Shown here piece after piece: positions 36,501 through 45,290 of a stretch of DNA of 64,000 nt. Within the stretch, counting starts at the first letter, position 1. Every line of letters begins with the position of its first letter. The position numbers and the translations under genes are program-made. The notes under the pieces were generated by a model that was not told the DNA's origin, ran no database searches, and saw only the letters and a list, made by a program, of their open reading frames with translations. This stretch comes from Peredibacter starrii (GTDB taxonomy: Bacteria; Bdellovibrionota; Bacteriovoracia; Bacteriovoracales; Bacteriovoracaceae): contig NZ_CP139487.1 in NCBI RefSeq assembly GCF_034259205.1, positions 2,294,001 to 2,358,000 of the forward strand. Direction: 5' to 3'.

Positions 36501-37931
36501 ATGAAAGATAATCAACAAGCACTACATTCAATGACGGCCGTGCCTCTTGAGGCACTGGTAAAAGAAGAATACAGAACCTATCAGATCTATACGCTGATGG
36601 ATCGCGCGATTCCATACCTTCAGGATGGGTTGAAGCCTTCTCAACGTCGTATTCTTTTCACTCTTTGGAAGAACTCGAACAAAGGTCTCATTAAAGTAAG
36701 CTCACTTACTGGTCTTGTTCTGACTCTTCACCCACACGGTCCGGCATCGGTTGAGCAATCAATCGTAAACCTTGCTCAAGACTATACTTTCTCGAATAAC
36801 TACCCACTTATCGATAAGAAGGGTTACTTCGGGGAAAGAATGGAAACTCAGGCGGCCGCTGCCCGTTACATTGAGTGTAAATTAGGGAAAGTTGCTGAAC
36901 TTCTTCTTTTCGATGATATGAACCAGGTTGAAATGGTTCCTAACTATGATGAGAAAGTCATGGAGCCAATGGGACTTCTTCCGAAACTTCCTATCATGCT
37001 TCTAAACGGAGCTGAAGGTATCGGAACTGGTTTCTCTTCGGTGATTCCAAGCTTTAACCACGAAGATATTATCAAGTCGATGATCTCATTCATCGAGACT
37101 GGTAAAATCAAAAAGATTAAACCTTATTTCCGTTATTACACTGATAAAGTGGAAATTGATGAGAAGGGAAGAATCATCACTAAGATGAGCTTCAAGCAAG
37201 TGGGCGAGAAGATCTTCATTACTGAAGTTCCTAAGGGCTACGATGCTCAGAAGATTTACCGTCATCTTAATAAGCACATGGATAACGATTTCTTGAAGGA
37301 TTACATCGATTCTTCGGTGGATAACGTGATCAATGTGGAGCTTATCTTTAAGCGCGGTCAAACACCGACACTTGCAGAAGTCGAGAAGACCATGGGTACG
37401 ATCAGCTCGATCGTTCCTAACTACACACTTATTACTGAAAAAGGTGTGAAGGTTTTCAACGCTGTAGAAGAAATTCTGGAAGTGTTCACGGTTCAGCGTC
37501 TTGCTGTAACAAAACGTCGTTACGAGCTTCTTATTAAAGATTACGAAGACCGTTTAACAAAGAACAACGAGATCATCCGCTTCATCCGTGAAAAGCACTA
37601 TGCAATCGCTGAGAAGAAGGCCAACCGTAAAGACTATATCGACTATCTATCTAAGCAGAAGTTTACTTATGCTGAGTACTTGGCCGATATGGCGATCTAC
37701 CGTATGACTAAGGAAGAAGTTGAGAAACGTCAGCTTCTTATCAAGGAAGAAACAAGCGCTCTTAACGAGTTCAGAAAGGTCCTAAAATCGCCTGAGCAAA
37801 TTAAGAAGAAGCTTATCGAAGAGCTGGAAGATACCGGCAAAAAACTATCGGCCATCATGAATGATAAAGAGTCCGAGAAGAAAAGAAACTTCGCTAAAGC
37901 TAAAGCTGAAAAAACCAAGACAAGACACTAA
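36501..37931 (+). CDS. Type IIA DNA topoisomerase, A/ParC-like cleavage subunit lacking the C-terminal domain
   Basis: A 476-residue protein with the DNA breakage-reunion core only. The winged helix shows GLKPSQRRILFT (residues 43-54) and the catalytic Tyr123 in AAAARYIECKL. The isoleucine/tower region and the coiled coil with C-gate follow, and the protein ends in a Lys-rich tail. ParC and GyrA are 740-880 residues because of a C-terminal beta-pinwheel; that domain is absent here and no GyrA box is seen, so this is not gyrase. The size resembles the phage T4 cleavage subunit. A terminator lies directly after the stop, so the short form is not a frameshifted gene. Confidence 0.85.
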   Translation: MKDNQQALHSMTAVPLEALVKEEYRTYQIYTLMDRAIPYLQDGLKPSQRRILFTLWKNSNKGLIKVSSLTGLVLTLHPHGPASVEQSIVNLAQDYTFSNNYPLIDKKGYFGERMETQAAAARYIECKLGKVAELLLFDDMNQVEMVPNYDEKVMEPMGLLPKLPIMLLNGAEGIGTGFSSVIPSFNHEDIIKSMISFIETGKIKKIKPYFRYYTDKVEIDEKGRIITKMSFKQVGEKIFITEVPKGYDAQKIYRHLNKHMDNDFLKDYIDSSVDNVINVELIFKRGQTPTLAEVEKTMGTISSIVPNYTLITEKGVKVFNAVEEILEVFTVQRLAVTKRRYELLIKDYEDRLTKNNEIIRFIREKHYAIAEKKANRKDYIDYLSKQKFTYAEYLADMAIYRMTKEEVEKRQLLIKEETSALNEFRKVLKSPEQIKKKLIEELEDTGKKLSAIMNDKESEKKRNFAKAKAEKTKTRH

Positions 37932-37932
37932 T

Positions 37933-37960
37933 AAAAAGGGCCCCTAACGGGGCCTTTTTA
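37933..37960. terminator. Bidirectional intrinsic terminator
   Basis: GGCCCC (37939-37944), loop TAAC, GGGGCC (37949-37954), flanked by A5 on the left and T5 on the right, so it works on both strands. It lies between the convergent topoisomerase and histidine kinase genes and touches the last codon of the latter. Confidence 0.85.
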
Positions 37961-39289
37961 TTGGGTAATAGGTAGTTTAAGAACAAAGCTCGTTGAGTAC
38001 TCATCCATTTCAAAATACAAATCCCCTTTATGATCCATGGCCATGCCTTTGGAGATGCTGAGGGAAAGTCCTGAGCCTTGATTTACATCCTTGGTAGAAA
38101 AGAACGGCTGGAAGAGCTTGGTTTGGTTTTCGGGAGAAACTGTGTTCCCGCAGTTTTTAACTTTAATCAGAATGAAGCCCTTAAGGATTTCAAACTCATA
38201 ATGAATCCATTTAGTGGTCTTGCAGGTAACAAGGGCATCGTCAGCATTTTTTGTCAGGGCAAAGAGGATCTGGGTAATCTGAAAAGGATTACAGAGGATT
38301 TTTACATCAGGGACATCATGAACCTGGAAGTCCACATTGTGGGCCATTAAAAGTTCGTGGCAGTAATTAAGAGTTCTATCGATCACGTCTTTTAGGGGAA
38401 CAACTTCTTTTGGGGCGGTTTCCATCTGAAGCGAGAAGTACTTAAGGCCCTCAATCACATTTTTAATTTTAAAGATCGCCTGAGAAGTCAGATCCATCTT
38501 TGATTGAAGTTCAGGCGTCATTACTTCTTTTTTCTTGAGGTCTCTTTCAACCTGCTGAGATGAACCCAGAATGACCATGAGAGAATTATTTACTTCATGG
38601 GCAAGACCTCCGGCCATGTCCCCCAGGGCCGAAATTTTCGAGGCATGAATGAGTTTAGCAGTCTGATCTTTTAATTCATCATAAGAGTCTGCGAGCTCTA
38701 ATTGAGTGGTAAAACGTTGAATCAGCAGGGCCCGATAATCCCGGTACTGCTTTAACTGGTAGACGATGAAAAAGGCCATGGCCATGGCGACCCATTTCGC
38801 GTCTTGGGTTCCTCTTACCTCATATTGGTACAAAGTAACAAGAATCATAGGAACCAAAATCAATAACTGAAAAGGAATAAAGAGAGTCTTGTCGTAGGCC
38901 AGAGTAATGAGAGAGGAAGCAAGAAACCCCATCATCACTGTAATGAGAATGGCGAATTGGTACCCGGCCATATTAAGTTCGTAAGTAGAAAGTGAAAAAA
39001 TCAATCCCCAACCAACTGAGTTGAGCCAAATACTAATTCGAAGCTGATTACGCTGTGATTCGGTCGCAATATCATGAGTGCCGATTTGTTTTGAAACGTA
39101 GTATCTCAGGATGTTTGAGAAAATAACGACGAGGCAGGCCCCTTCAATGATACTGGCGTAAATCGTCAGATTGAAGTGATACCAGGAAACCAGGATCGCA
39201 ATGACAATAAAAGTAATGGCCGCAGGGGTACTTTTGGCCGCCACTTCTTTCCATAACAGATTGTTAATTTGCTTCTGCCTCTGATCCAT
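37958..39289 (-). CDS. Membrane sensor histidine kinase
   Basis: A 443-residue protein. Residues about 20-180 hold six hydrophobic segments with very short loops, so the sensor is membrane-embedded and no periplasmic domain is seen. The HisKA helix has the phospho-accepting His231 in GGLAHEVNNSL. The ATPase part shows the N box (LTKNADDALV), a diverged G1 region (KNCGNTVSPE) and G2 (GSGLSLSISKGM). No response regulator gene is adjacent, so it is an orphan kinase here. A predicted helix around 190-215 links sensor and catalytic parts. Confidence 0.87.
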   Translation of the reverse strand: MDQRQKQINNLLWKEVAAKSTPAAITFIVIAILVSWYHFNLTIYASIIEGACLVVIFSNILRYYVSKQIGTHDIATESQRNQLRISIWLNSVGWGLIFSLSTYELNMAGYQFAILITVMMGFLASSLITLAYDKTLFIPFQLLILVPMILVTLYQYEVRGTQDAKWVAMAMAFFIVYQLKQYRDYRALLIQRFTTQLELADSYDELKDQTAKLIHASKISALGDMAGGLAHEVNNSLMVILGSSQQVERDLKKKEVMTPELQSKMDLTSQAIFKIKNVIEGLKYFSLQMETAPKEVVPLKDVIDRTLNYCHELLMAHNVDFQVHDVPDVKILCNPFQITQILFALTKNADDALVTCKTTKWIHYEFEILKGFILIKVKNCGNTVSPENQTKLFQPFFSTKDVNQGSGLSLSISKGMAMDHKGDLYFEMDEYSTSFVLKLPITQ

Positions 39290-39381
39290 TGAAAATGAGT
39301 AAGCGGAGAATGGAAATTCCGCAACAACTCTTTCTGAGACGAACCAATTCTTAAGGTCCGCTTTAGGTGGAAATGTAGAAT

Positions 39382-40989
39382 TTACTCTAGTCTATTACGC
39401 CATTCGATAATCGCATTCTCATATTGAGTTGCGATACTGTCACAATTGGCACCGCAATTATGGCGCTCAGTACGCATTTTACGGACGATTCGCGAGTTAG
39501 AAGGGGTATTAAAATCTACCACGCCTAAAGTCGCATCATGGGCCGTTTGAGCGTTATCTGATGCGTGTCTAGGACTGGTGCTCATGTGGCAACCCACGCA
39601 GCTATAGGCCGAGCTGCGAGAAATGGGATAAACAGTTCCTTGATAGGCCATGAGCGAAGTTTGAGTCTCTGTTCCGCCGCCCGTTCCACCAGTGGTTGTG
39701 CCAGTTGCATCTGTTGGATAAATTTCTTCGAATGAGAATTTAAATCTGTCTCCCGACAGACCCTTGTCCTTGATCACGATCATGGCGTATTTTGAAAGAA
39801 GATTATCACTGGCCGAGGTGATCTTATTTACCAAGGTATAGGCCGAATGTTGAGGTGAGTAGGCGCCGTTAATAAAGAGTTTGATGTTTTTTACTTTAAC
39901 GTTTGAAGGTGCCACGATCCGAGGCTTAGTGAGCTTGTAACTATAAAGATCATAATCCACGATATCGATTTTAAAACTTCCGTTGGGAATTCGAGGCGAA
40001 AGATCAAAGCTCAATGTGATTCCGAAAAAGTCATTCACTTCCTGGCCATTAAAGGCCGGATCTGAAGTGACCACAAAGGCCTGAGCGCGAGCGCCGTCCT
40101 CACGTTGACGAAGTTCCAGAGTATATTCTGTTCCGGCCACGAGATTCATGGAAACATTTAACTGTCGCCATTCAAATCGAGAGCCAGCTGGGAACTCTAC
40201 ATTTCGGGTACTCAGAAGAACTGAAGTTGGTCTCTTGGTGTCTCTTACAGTCATGAAAAACGAATTGTCCTGATCTGTTGGCCCTTGAACCAGACCCCAA
40301 ATGCGATAGGCCCCACTGGTTGGAACTTTGAAATTCATGAAGGCAAGACCTGCGTTTTGGTCATTGTTCGCAAGAGTATTGTTAAGATTATTTTCTACCG
40401 TGAGATAAGGGCCATCGCCTGAATTCACTAGAACCATCGGCGCTTGTCTCATGGCCGCTTCAACATTAATTTTTACCGTATTTGAACTAGGAGCATTTCC
40501 AGCGTCGACAAATTCCATCTCGAGTGTGTCGGTTTCAGAGGTATAAATCGCCAGATCAGAAGGTCCTTCATTATCCACTTCACCGGAAACATCACGGGCC
40601 GCTTTCCAGGATTCAATGGCCCTCTCCATCGCCTGAGCATTGGCCTCGCAATCACTCCAGCAGTTATGGTTTTCACCACGAAGCTTCGCCACAATACGAG
40701 AGGCTGAGATGTTTTCAAAATTTACTTTTTTCTGAGAGACAAGAATGTCATGGGCCTCACGATAGTCATCAGAGGCATGCATTGGTTGAATAGTTGAGTG
40801 ACAGCTAATACAATTTGAACGAGTGATCGAATAAACCGACTTCTGGAAAGATTCATAAGAAGCTTCTGAACCGCTTGAGTGGTAACCACTCTCAAACATG
40901 AGTTCACCGGGTTTACCACAGTTGGTGTAAACCGCCAGGATCGTTCCCAATAAGAAAATGACTGCTAATTTGAAAATATTAAAATTCAA
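39382..40989 (-). CDS. Exported protein with two duplicated CxxCH modules
   Basis: A 535-residue protein with an N-terminal hydrophobic signal (about residues 6-22) ending YTNCG, which may be a variant lipobox with Cys24. It has two haem-type motifs: CISCH at residues 60-64 and CVGCH at 464-468. The regions around them are an internal duplication: each has SV/TVY-x-I-R-S before the motif, HASD-x(5)-HD after it, then SRIV-x-K-R/MR, HNC-x(2-3)-NC/DC and a closing helix with W. Between them lies a beta-rich part. It ends a four-gene minus-strand operon (39382-44262). Covalent haem is plausible, since ccsBA is in the window, but not proven. Confidence 0.75.
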   Translation of the reverse strand: MNFNIFKLAVIFLLGTILAVYTNCGKPGELMFESGYHSSGSEASYESFQKSVYSITRSNCISCHSTIQPMHASDDYREAHDILVSQKKVNFENISASRIVAKLRGENHNCWSDCEANAQAMERAIESWKAARDVSGEVDNEGPSDLAIYTSETDTLEMEFVDAGNAPSSNTVKINVEAAMRQAPMVLVNSGDGPYLTVENNLNNTLANNDQNAGLAFMNFKVPTSGAYRIWGLVQGPTDQDNSFFMTVRDTKRPTSVLLSTRNVEFPAGSRFEWRQLNVSMNLVAGTEYTLELRQREDGARAQAFVVTSDPAFNGQEVNDFFGITLSFDLSPRIPNGSFKIDIVDYDLYSYKLTKPRIVAPSNVKVKNIKLFINGAYSPQHSAYTLVNKITSASDNLLSKYAMIVIKDKGLSGDRFKFSFEEIYPTDATGTTTGGTGGGTETQTSLMAYQGTVYPISRSSAYSCVGCHMSTSPRHASDNAQTAHDATLGVVDFNTPSNSRIVRKMRTERHNCGANCDSIATQYENAIIEWRNRLE

Positions 40990-40998
40990 AATTTCACC

Positions 40999-42450
40999 CT
41001 ATCTTAGTTTATCAAAAACCAGGTAACGATCCAGATTATTTCTAAACGGGTCATCTCCGACCACATTTTCAAAGTTGCCTTCAAGCCCATGAAGGGCGAG
41101 ATAGTTTGCGACCATCGCCTTTGAAGTTGTCACTACGCTGTTACTGGTAAGAAGGGCAGAGCCTTCTACGGCACCATTTGCCTTGAAGTAACCAATCTGA
41201 CGTTTCGTTGTTCTGAGGCCTGGACGACCGTCTTTTTTGTAGACCATCATAAAAGTTGATGAACGCTGACCTGAGTCTCCGGACCAGATAAATTTTCCAG
41301 AGCCATCGACAGTGCCACCGGCCGCAACTCCGCCGTCTGTTAAAACATAAATGACAACATCTGTGTCTTTCACTGCCGCAAGTTCCATAATGGCACCCAT
41401 AAGCTGGCCAAGTTCAAAATCCTTGGTGTCACCTGTGGTTCTTGTGCCGTCGTGATAATCAAATCCACCGAGTGTAATAGTTCCTACACCGATGCGACCT
41501 TCCAGCACTAATTTAGTGATGGCCCGTGAACGATTGCGTACATCTTGATTGTTAATTTTATTAAAAATAGTTTGAGAGTCGGTATCATTGTTCGGATCAA
41601 CGTCAGTTGATTTTACTCGGTATAACTGATCTGAGGATTCAGAAAATCCACATGCCACCAGGGCCTGCACTTGTTCTGGAAGTGAGCGACGTGAAAAACC
41701 AGCGAGCTTTCTTTCGCTGATTCTTGAGGCCGCATTCAGGATGCTTTTAACTTTTGTTTCAGAGAATGAACCAAGAACGTTTCCGGTACTCACGAGGTTA
41801 ATCGCCTCTTGGCGAGAGGTGATTCTCACGGGAGCAACTGCCGGGTTAATGGAGTCAATGGGTGAAGTCGAATTACCACCTGAATCGGTTTGTTGAGTTC
41901 CGGCCAGTTGAGTAAGACTGCCCTTGGCACCGGCCTTGTGTAACCAGTAAATAGGGTTTGATTGATTGTTACCGGTATCATCATCTGAAGTTGAACAAAA
42001 AATGGCCCCTTCAGTTTTGTCACGAGTTCCTTGAGAGGTGATATTGCGAATACCCTGGAGGATCCCTGATCCAGAATGAAAAGCAAGTCCCATTTCAGTG
42101 TTTACCTGTCCAGATTTAGAGGGATGAAAATCATTGGGAAGACCAAGGGAAGCGTAGTTCGCGAGGAAGTCCATTTGTCCTCCAGCGCCGCCAACCATGA
42201 CGTTAGAACCCGCGATATTTCCACCGCCGGCAAGATCAATGATAATGACCGGAGTTAAATGACTGATGATTGCAGGAGAACATTCCGCCGCGTGAGCACT
42301 TGAAGAAAGTAAAGATAGGGCACTTGGTGCGAGAGCAAACGCTGTCATTCCAAGAAAGCCTTGAGCGAGGAAATCACGTCTGGTTTTAAGACGGTGTCCT
42401 TCGTGATACATGGGTTTCAAAACATCATCAACGTCATGTTTCTTCTTCAT
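40999..42450 (-). CDS. Tat-exported DUF1501-like protein
   Basis: A 483-residue protein. A twin-arginine signal is visible (RRDFLAQGFLGMTAFALAPSA, Arg24-Arg25), followed by an Ala-x-Ala site (SSSAHA). The mature protein contains GGGNIAGSN-type glycine stretches and FDYHDGTRTTGDTKDFELG, similar to DUF1501 alkaline-phosphatase-like proteins of Planctomycetes. The ATG at 42450 has AAGGAA upstream and is preferred over a longer form from 42501. DUF1501 genes often sit beside cytochrome-like DUF1549/1588 genes; here too CxxCH proteins flank it. Enzymatic activity is unknown. Confidence 0.7.
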   Translation of the reverse strand: MKKKHDVDDVLKPMYHEGHRLKTRRDFLAQGFLGMTAFALAPSALSLLSSSAHAAECSPAIISHLTPVIIIDLAGGGNIAGSNVMVGGAGGQMDFLANYASLGLPNDFHPSKSGQVNTEMGLAFHSGSGILQGIRNITSQGTRDKTEGAIFCSTSDDDTGNNQSNPIYWLHKAGAKGSLTQLAGTQQTDSGGNSTSPIDSINPAVAPVRITSRQEAINLVSTGNVLGSFSETKVKSILNAASRISERKLAGFSRRSLPEQVQALVACGFSESSDQLYRVKSTDVDPNNDTDSQTIFNKINNQDVRNRSRAITKLVLEGRIGVGTITLGGFDYHDGTRTTGDTKDFELGQLMGAIMELAAVKDTDVVIYVLTDGGVAAGGTVDGSGKFIWSGDSGQRSSTFMMVYKKDGRPGLRTTKRQIGYFKANGAVEGSALLTSNSVVTTSKAMVANYLALHGLEGNFENVVGDDPFRNNLDRYLVFDKLR

Positions 42451-42458
42451 ATATTTCC

Positions 42459-43148
42459 TTAAAGTAGGATCACGTGGGCACTCGAAAGAGTGGCCGTGCA
42501 CAGACCTTTCATGGCCTTTACTGTAAGTGCTGAATTGTTTCCTTCATTGGCCACTGGAGTTGAAAGTTGCACCAGGAGTGCATCGAGTTCCAACTGAGCT
42601 TCTACCAGTTCTTCACCTTCTACCATTCCGAGCCAAAACGCATCGATGACACTGTTAATGGCATCTGTTCTTCGTGCCGGTGCCATTTCTGCTCCCGGCG
42701 CCATCCCGAAATTAAACGTTGGCCACACCACAGTTCTTAGTGTCTGACTATCAACCAATGAGTTACAAAATTGGGCCGCGAGTTTTGAAACAGCGATTTG
42801 ATGAGTAGGTGAAAAGACCTTTACGTCATTTCCGGTAGGAAGAGAAAGTGCCACTTCATTATACACTCTCATAACATCGTTATTTGTCTGAGGATCAACA
42901 CCAGTGAGTGTTGCCATGGTTTGAAGAATCTGTTCATGGTTTTTGATCCCGACTGATACTTGAGTCTCATTCAGCTCTTGTTCTTCACTCTTAGGCACAC
43001 TTGATGGAGGCGTATAATTACTATACTCAGAGTCAGTGTGCTTAATGTCCAAAGTGTTACTCGGCATACAATGAGTAAAGGTCACGAGGAGAATCCCGAG
43101 CATCAGGATTGCAGTCATTTTGACTGCGATTTTATTATTCATCTTCAT
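42459..43148 (-). CDS. Probable lipoprotein of unknown function
   Basis: A 229-residue protein with a hydrophobic leader (about residues 10-26) ending in FTHC, where Cys27 could be lipidated, though His at -1 is unusual. The mature part is acidic and mostly helical, with no CxxCH motif. It overlaps the upstream secreted CxxCH gene by 14 bases and lies 8 bases before the Tat protein, in the middle of the operon. I do not recognise a family. Confidence 0.65.
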   Translation of the reverse strand: MKMNNKIAVKMTAILMLGILLVTFTHCMPSNTLDIKHTDSEYSNYTPPSSVPKSEEQELNETQVSVGIKNHEQILQTMATLTGVDPQTNNDVMRVYNEVALSLPTGNDVKVFSPTHQIAVSKLAAQFCNSLVDSQTLRTVVWPTFNFGMAPGAEMAPARRTDAINSVIDAFWLGMVEGEELVEAQLELDALLVQLSTPVANEGNNSALTVKAMKGLCTATLSSAHVILL

Positions 43149-44262
43149 CGGTAATACATCCCACTGAAGTGTTCACAATTAAGTTTTTAAGATTGTAATT
43201 ATCTTGCTCAAATTCATTGGCGAGACTGTCAACCGTCGCCTTATCATCAGTATTGACGGCATCTTTCATGCACACGAGTTGAAAGACCTTTGAAGCAATA
43301 CAAGCTGAGAAGGCCTTCGACTGCGAGAACATCTGACCGATGGCCTTAGCACCACTTCCAGTTGTGTTTCCGCGCCAGCCAAGTTTTGCGTTCTGGCCCT
43401 GGGCCCAGAGGTTTAACCAGGAGTCATCAGTCGTCACATAAGCATCTGAGTGATAAACATTGTGATTCATTTTGGTCACAACTGTTCCTTGCGTGTAATT
43501 CAGGCGACCACTTACAAAATCATAGTAGGCGTAGGCGCCACCAAGAGCGTCCTGGCCCGCGTGACAACCAACACATTTATTTTTGTAGGTTCGCGCGTCT
43601 CCACCTGGTTTTCTCTCCACGTCTCCGCGTACTCGAAAATCCGGAATAGTCACGTCATGAAGTTCCTCATAGTCTTTACAGAGATAATTCATGAATATGA
43701 ATCGATTCACGCGACGATTGGTTCCCGCAGAGAAGAAGGCCTCACCAGCAGCGCGAGTGGTTGTAACTCCTGCAACTGCGGTGGCCGGAAGACCCGTCAT
43801 GGCAGACTGAGTTTGCCTTACCAGATTGTCTTTCAGATTGAGATTTCTTGATTCGGCATTTTTATAGTGATCATTATTTGTGAATGAATAGGCCGGAGTC
43901 GCACCAGAAACCGTATAAAGAATGTCACTGTGAAGAACCTGGGCAAATGGAACTTCGTCACGAACCACACCAATGATGGTGGCAACGTAATCGTTTAGAT
44001 CCGCCCGAGAAGTTTGCTCGCGGTTACTCCAGGGTTTAATCCAGTTCTTCAAAACGATGTTGTAGAAATTTGGATTATTCATGGCGACTTTCGCCGCATC
44101 TTCTGCACGGCCGCCACGAATATGGTTTGTCATTACCTCTAACACATCTTTTTTCGGCGGAACTCCGGTCAAGCGGTTGTGGAGTTTCCACGCTTGCTCT
44201 TTCGGGCCGGCCCATGTGTGAGAGACCATGAGAATAGCTAGAAATAATAATCGCTTTTTCAA
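43135..44262 (-). CDS. Secreted CxxCH-containing protein, first gene of the export cluster
   Basis: A 375-residue protein with a signal peptide (MKKRLLFLAILMVSHTWAG). A single haem-type motif, KCVGCHAGQDALGG, lies near residues 228-240, so a monohaem c-type cytochrome role is possible. The region before it, including SYFxx-like helical stretches and DVERKPGGDARTYKNK, resembles cytochrome-like proteins found next to DUF1501 genes. The first gene of a four-gene operon, it is divergent from the LspA-like gene with about 117 bases between starts. Confidence 0.7.
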   Translation of the reverse strand: MKKRLLFLAILMVSHTWAGPKEQAWKLHNRLTGVPPKKDVLEVMTNHIRGGRAEDAAKVAMNNPNFYNIVLKNWIKPWSNREQTSRADLNDYVATIIGVVRDEVPFAQVLHSDILYTVSGATPAYSFTNNDHYKNAESRNLNLKDNLVRQTQSAMTGLPATAVAGVTTTRAAGEAFFSAGTNRRVNRFIFMNYLCKDYEELHDVTIPDFRVRGDVERKPGGDARTYKNKCVGCHAGQDALGGAYAYYDFVSGRLNYTQGTVVTKMNHNVYHSDAYVTTDDSWLNLWAQGQNAKLGWRGNTTGSGAKAIGQMFSQSKAFSACIASKVFQLVCMKDAVNTDDKATVDSLANEFEQDNYNLKNLIVNTSVGCITDEDE

Positions 44263-44379
44263 AAAGCCTCCTGAATGTATTAATCCCTTCGGAATTCGTT
44301 CTTAAAACTTGTTTAAAATGAGGTTGAGCGGTGGAGTCAGGAATTGAAGATATTTCAGCGTTTTCCGATGAGAAGACCA

Positions 44380-45207
44380 ATGAACAAAAGATTTCTTATA
44401 TCAGGATTAATCCTGGTGATAAGTATAGTAGTGGATCAGCTCACCAAATGGTGGGGGATGACCCTTTCTACCCTGCATTTCAATCAGGGTTTTATCATGG
44501 GTCTCTATGCAAATCTTCCCGACAATATTCGAATTGTGGCCCTGGGCTGTTTTGCGGGGCTGGTGTTTTTCGTTTACGTGTTCTTGATGTACATCATTCC
44601 ATCACGCGCGAGTATTTTGAAATACGGTCTTTCACTTTTAGTAGGTGGAATGTTTGGAAACGTGATCGATAAAATTATCTATGGAAAAACCATCGACTTC
44701 ATTCCGTTCAATGGAACTGTTTTTAATTTCGCCGATGTCTTCTTGTGGGTCGGGGTCGCACTGGTTTTGTTCGTCATTTTCGGGAAAGAAAAGCTCGTTT
44801 GGCATCCAGATTCTATGAGAGGCAATTATCTTATCTGGCCCAAAGAGCAGTACAAGGTCGGATTAAACTTTGCGTTGGTAGTTTTTTCATGCTCTTTGAT
44901 TTTAGGGATATTTTCATTTTCGTTTTTTAACACCTCGGTTTCACCATTTATCACGAACAAACAGCACCTCATGCTGACGTATTTTCTAACTTATATTTTG
45001 ATCACTTTATTATTCTGCTCCATGGCCTTCCTGGCCGGAATTGTAATTAGTCACAAAAGTGCGGGCCCTCTCTACGCTTTTGAACTTTATGTAGATGATT
45101 TAATTGAAGGGAAGGACCGTAAGCTCACTTTCCGTGATGGCGACAACTATCGTGACCTCGAACAGGTGGCCGATCGTCTCCGAGATTACATTAATAAGCA
45201 TAAATGA
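44380..45207 (+). CDS. Signal peptidase II-like protein with extra membrane and HAMP-like C-terminal segments
   Basis: A 275-residue protein. Residues 1-140 match LspA: VDQLTKWW (residues 18-25), the catalytic aspartates Asp97 in GNVIDKI and Asp119 in FNFADVF, and four membrane helices. LspA normally ends near residue 160-170. Here two more helices follow (about 161-182 and 199-222), then a hydrophilic segment (223-272) with a Pro and the DLEQVADRLRDYI pattern typical of HAMP linkers. The ATG at 44380 has AGAAG upstream; earlier in-frame codons lack a ribosome site. It may be a lipoprotein signal peptidase with an added module, or a repurposed homologue. Confidence 0.78.
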   Translation: MNKRFLISGLILVISIVVDQLTKWWGMTLSTLHFNQGFIMGLYANLPDNIRIVALGCFAGLVFFVYVFLMYIIPSRASILKYGLSLLVGGMFGNVIDKIIYGKTIDFIPFNGTVFNFADVFLWVGVALVLFVIFGKEKLVWHPDSMRGNYLIWPKEQYKVGLNFALVVFSCSLILGIFSFSFFNTSVSPFITNKQHLMLTYFLTYILITLLFCSMAFLAGIVISHKSAGPLYAFELYVDDLIEGKDRKLTFRDGDNYRDLEQVADRLRDYINKHK

Positions 45208-45233
45208 CGCATGGCTAATTTTACCCCCTAAAC

Positions 45234-45262
45234 TTGTCACTTCGCCCCTTATTTGATCAAAT
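45234..45262 (+). promoter_or_regulatory. Possible promoter of the M1-like peptidase gene
   Basis: TTGTCA (45234-45239) is followed by a 17-base spacer and TCAAAT (45257-45262), giving a fair -35 and a weak -10 box. The gene starts 29 bases further on, after AAGGAG. Confidence 0.3.
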
Positions 45263-45290
45263 GCGCTACTTGATTGATTAAGGAGTTCTT

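Noticed and set aside
34477-37931. DNA gyrase (gyrB-gyrA)
   Set aside because: The A subunit lacks the C-terminal domain and GyrA box, and the TOPRIM region has the topo IV/II form, so gyrase is not supported.
43362-43851. Two overlapping plus-strand reading frames within the secreted CxxCH gene
   Set aside because: They lie opposite a clear coding gene, have atypical composition and no start signals.
44331-44672. Alternative plus-strand reading frame over the start of the LspA-like gene
   Set aside because: The other frame encodes the LspA motifs and membrane helices; this one is a shadow.
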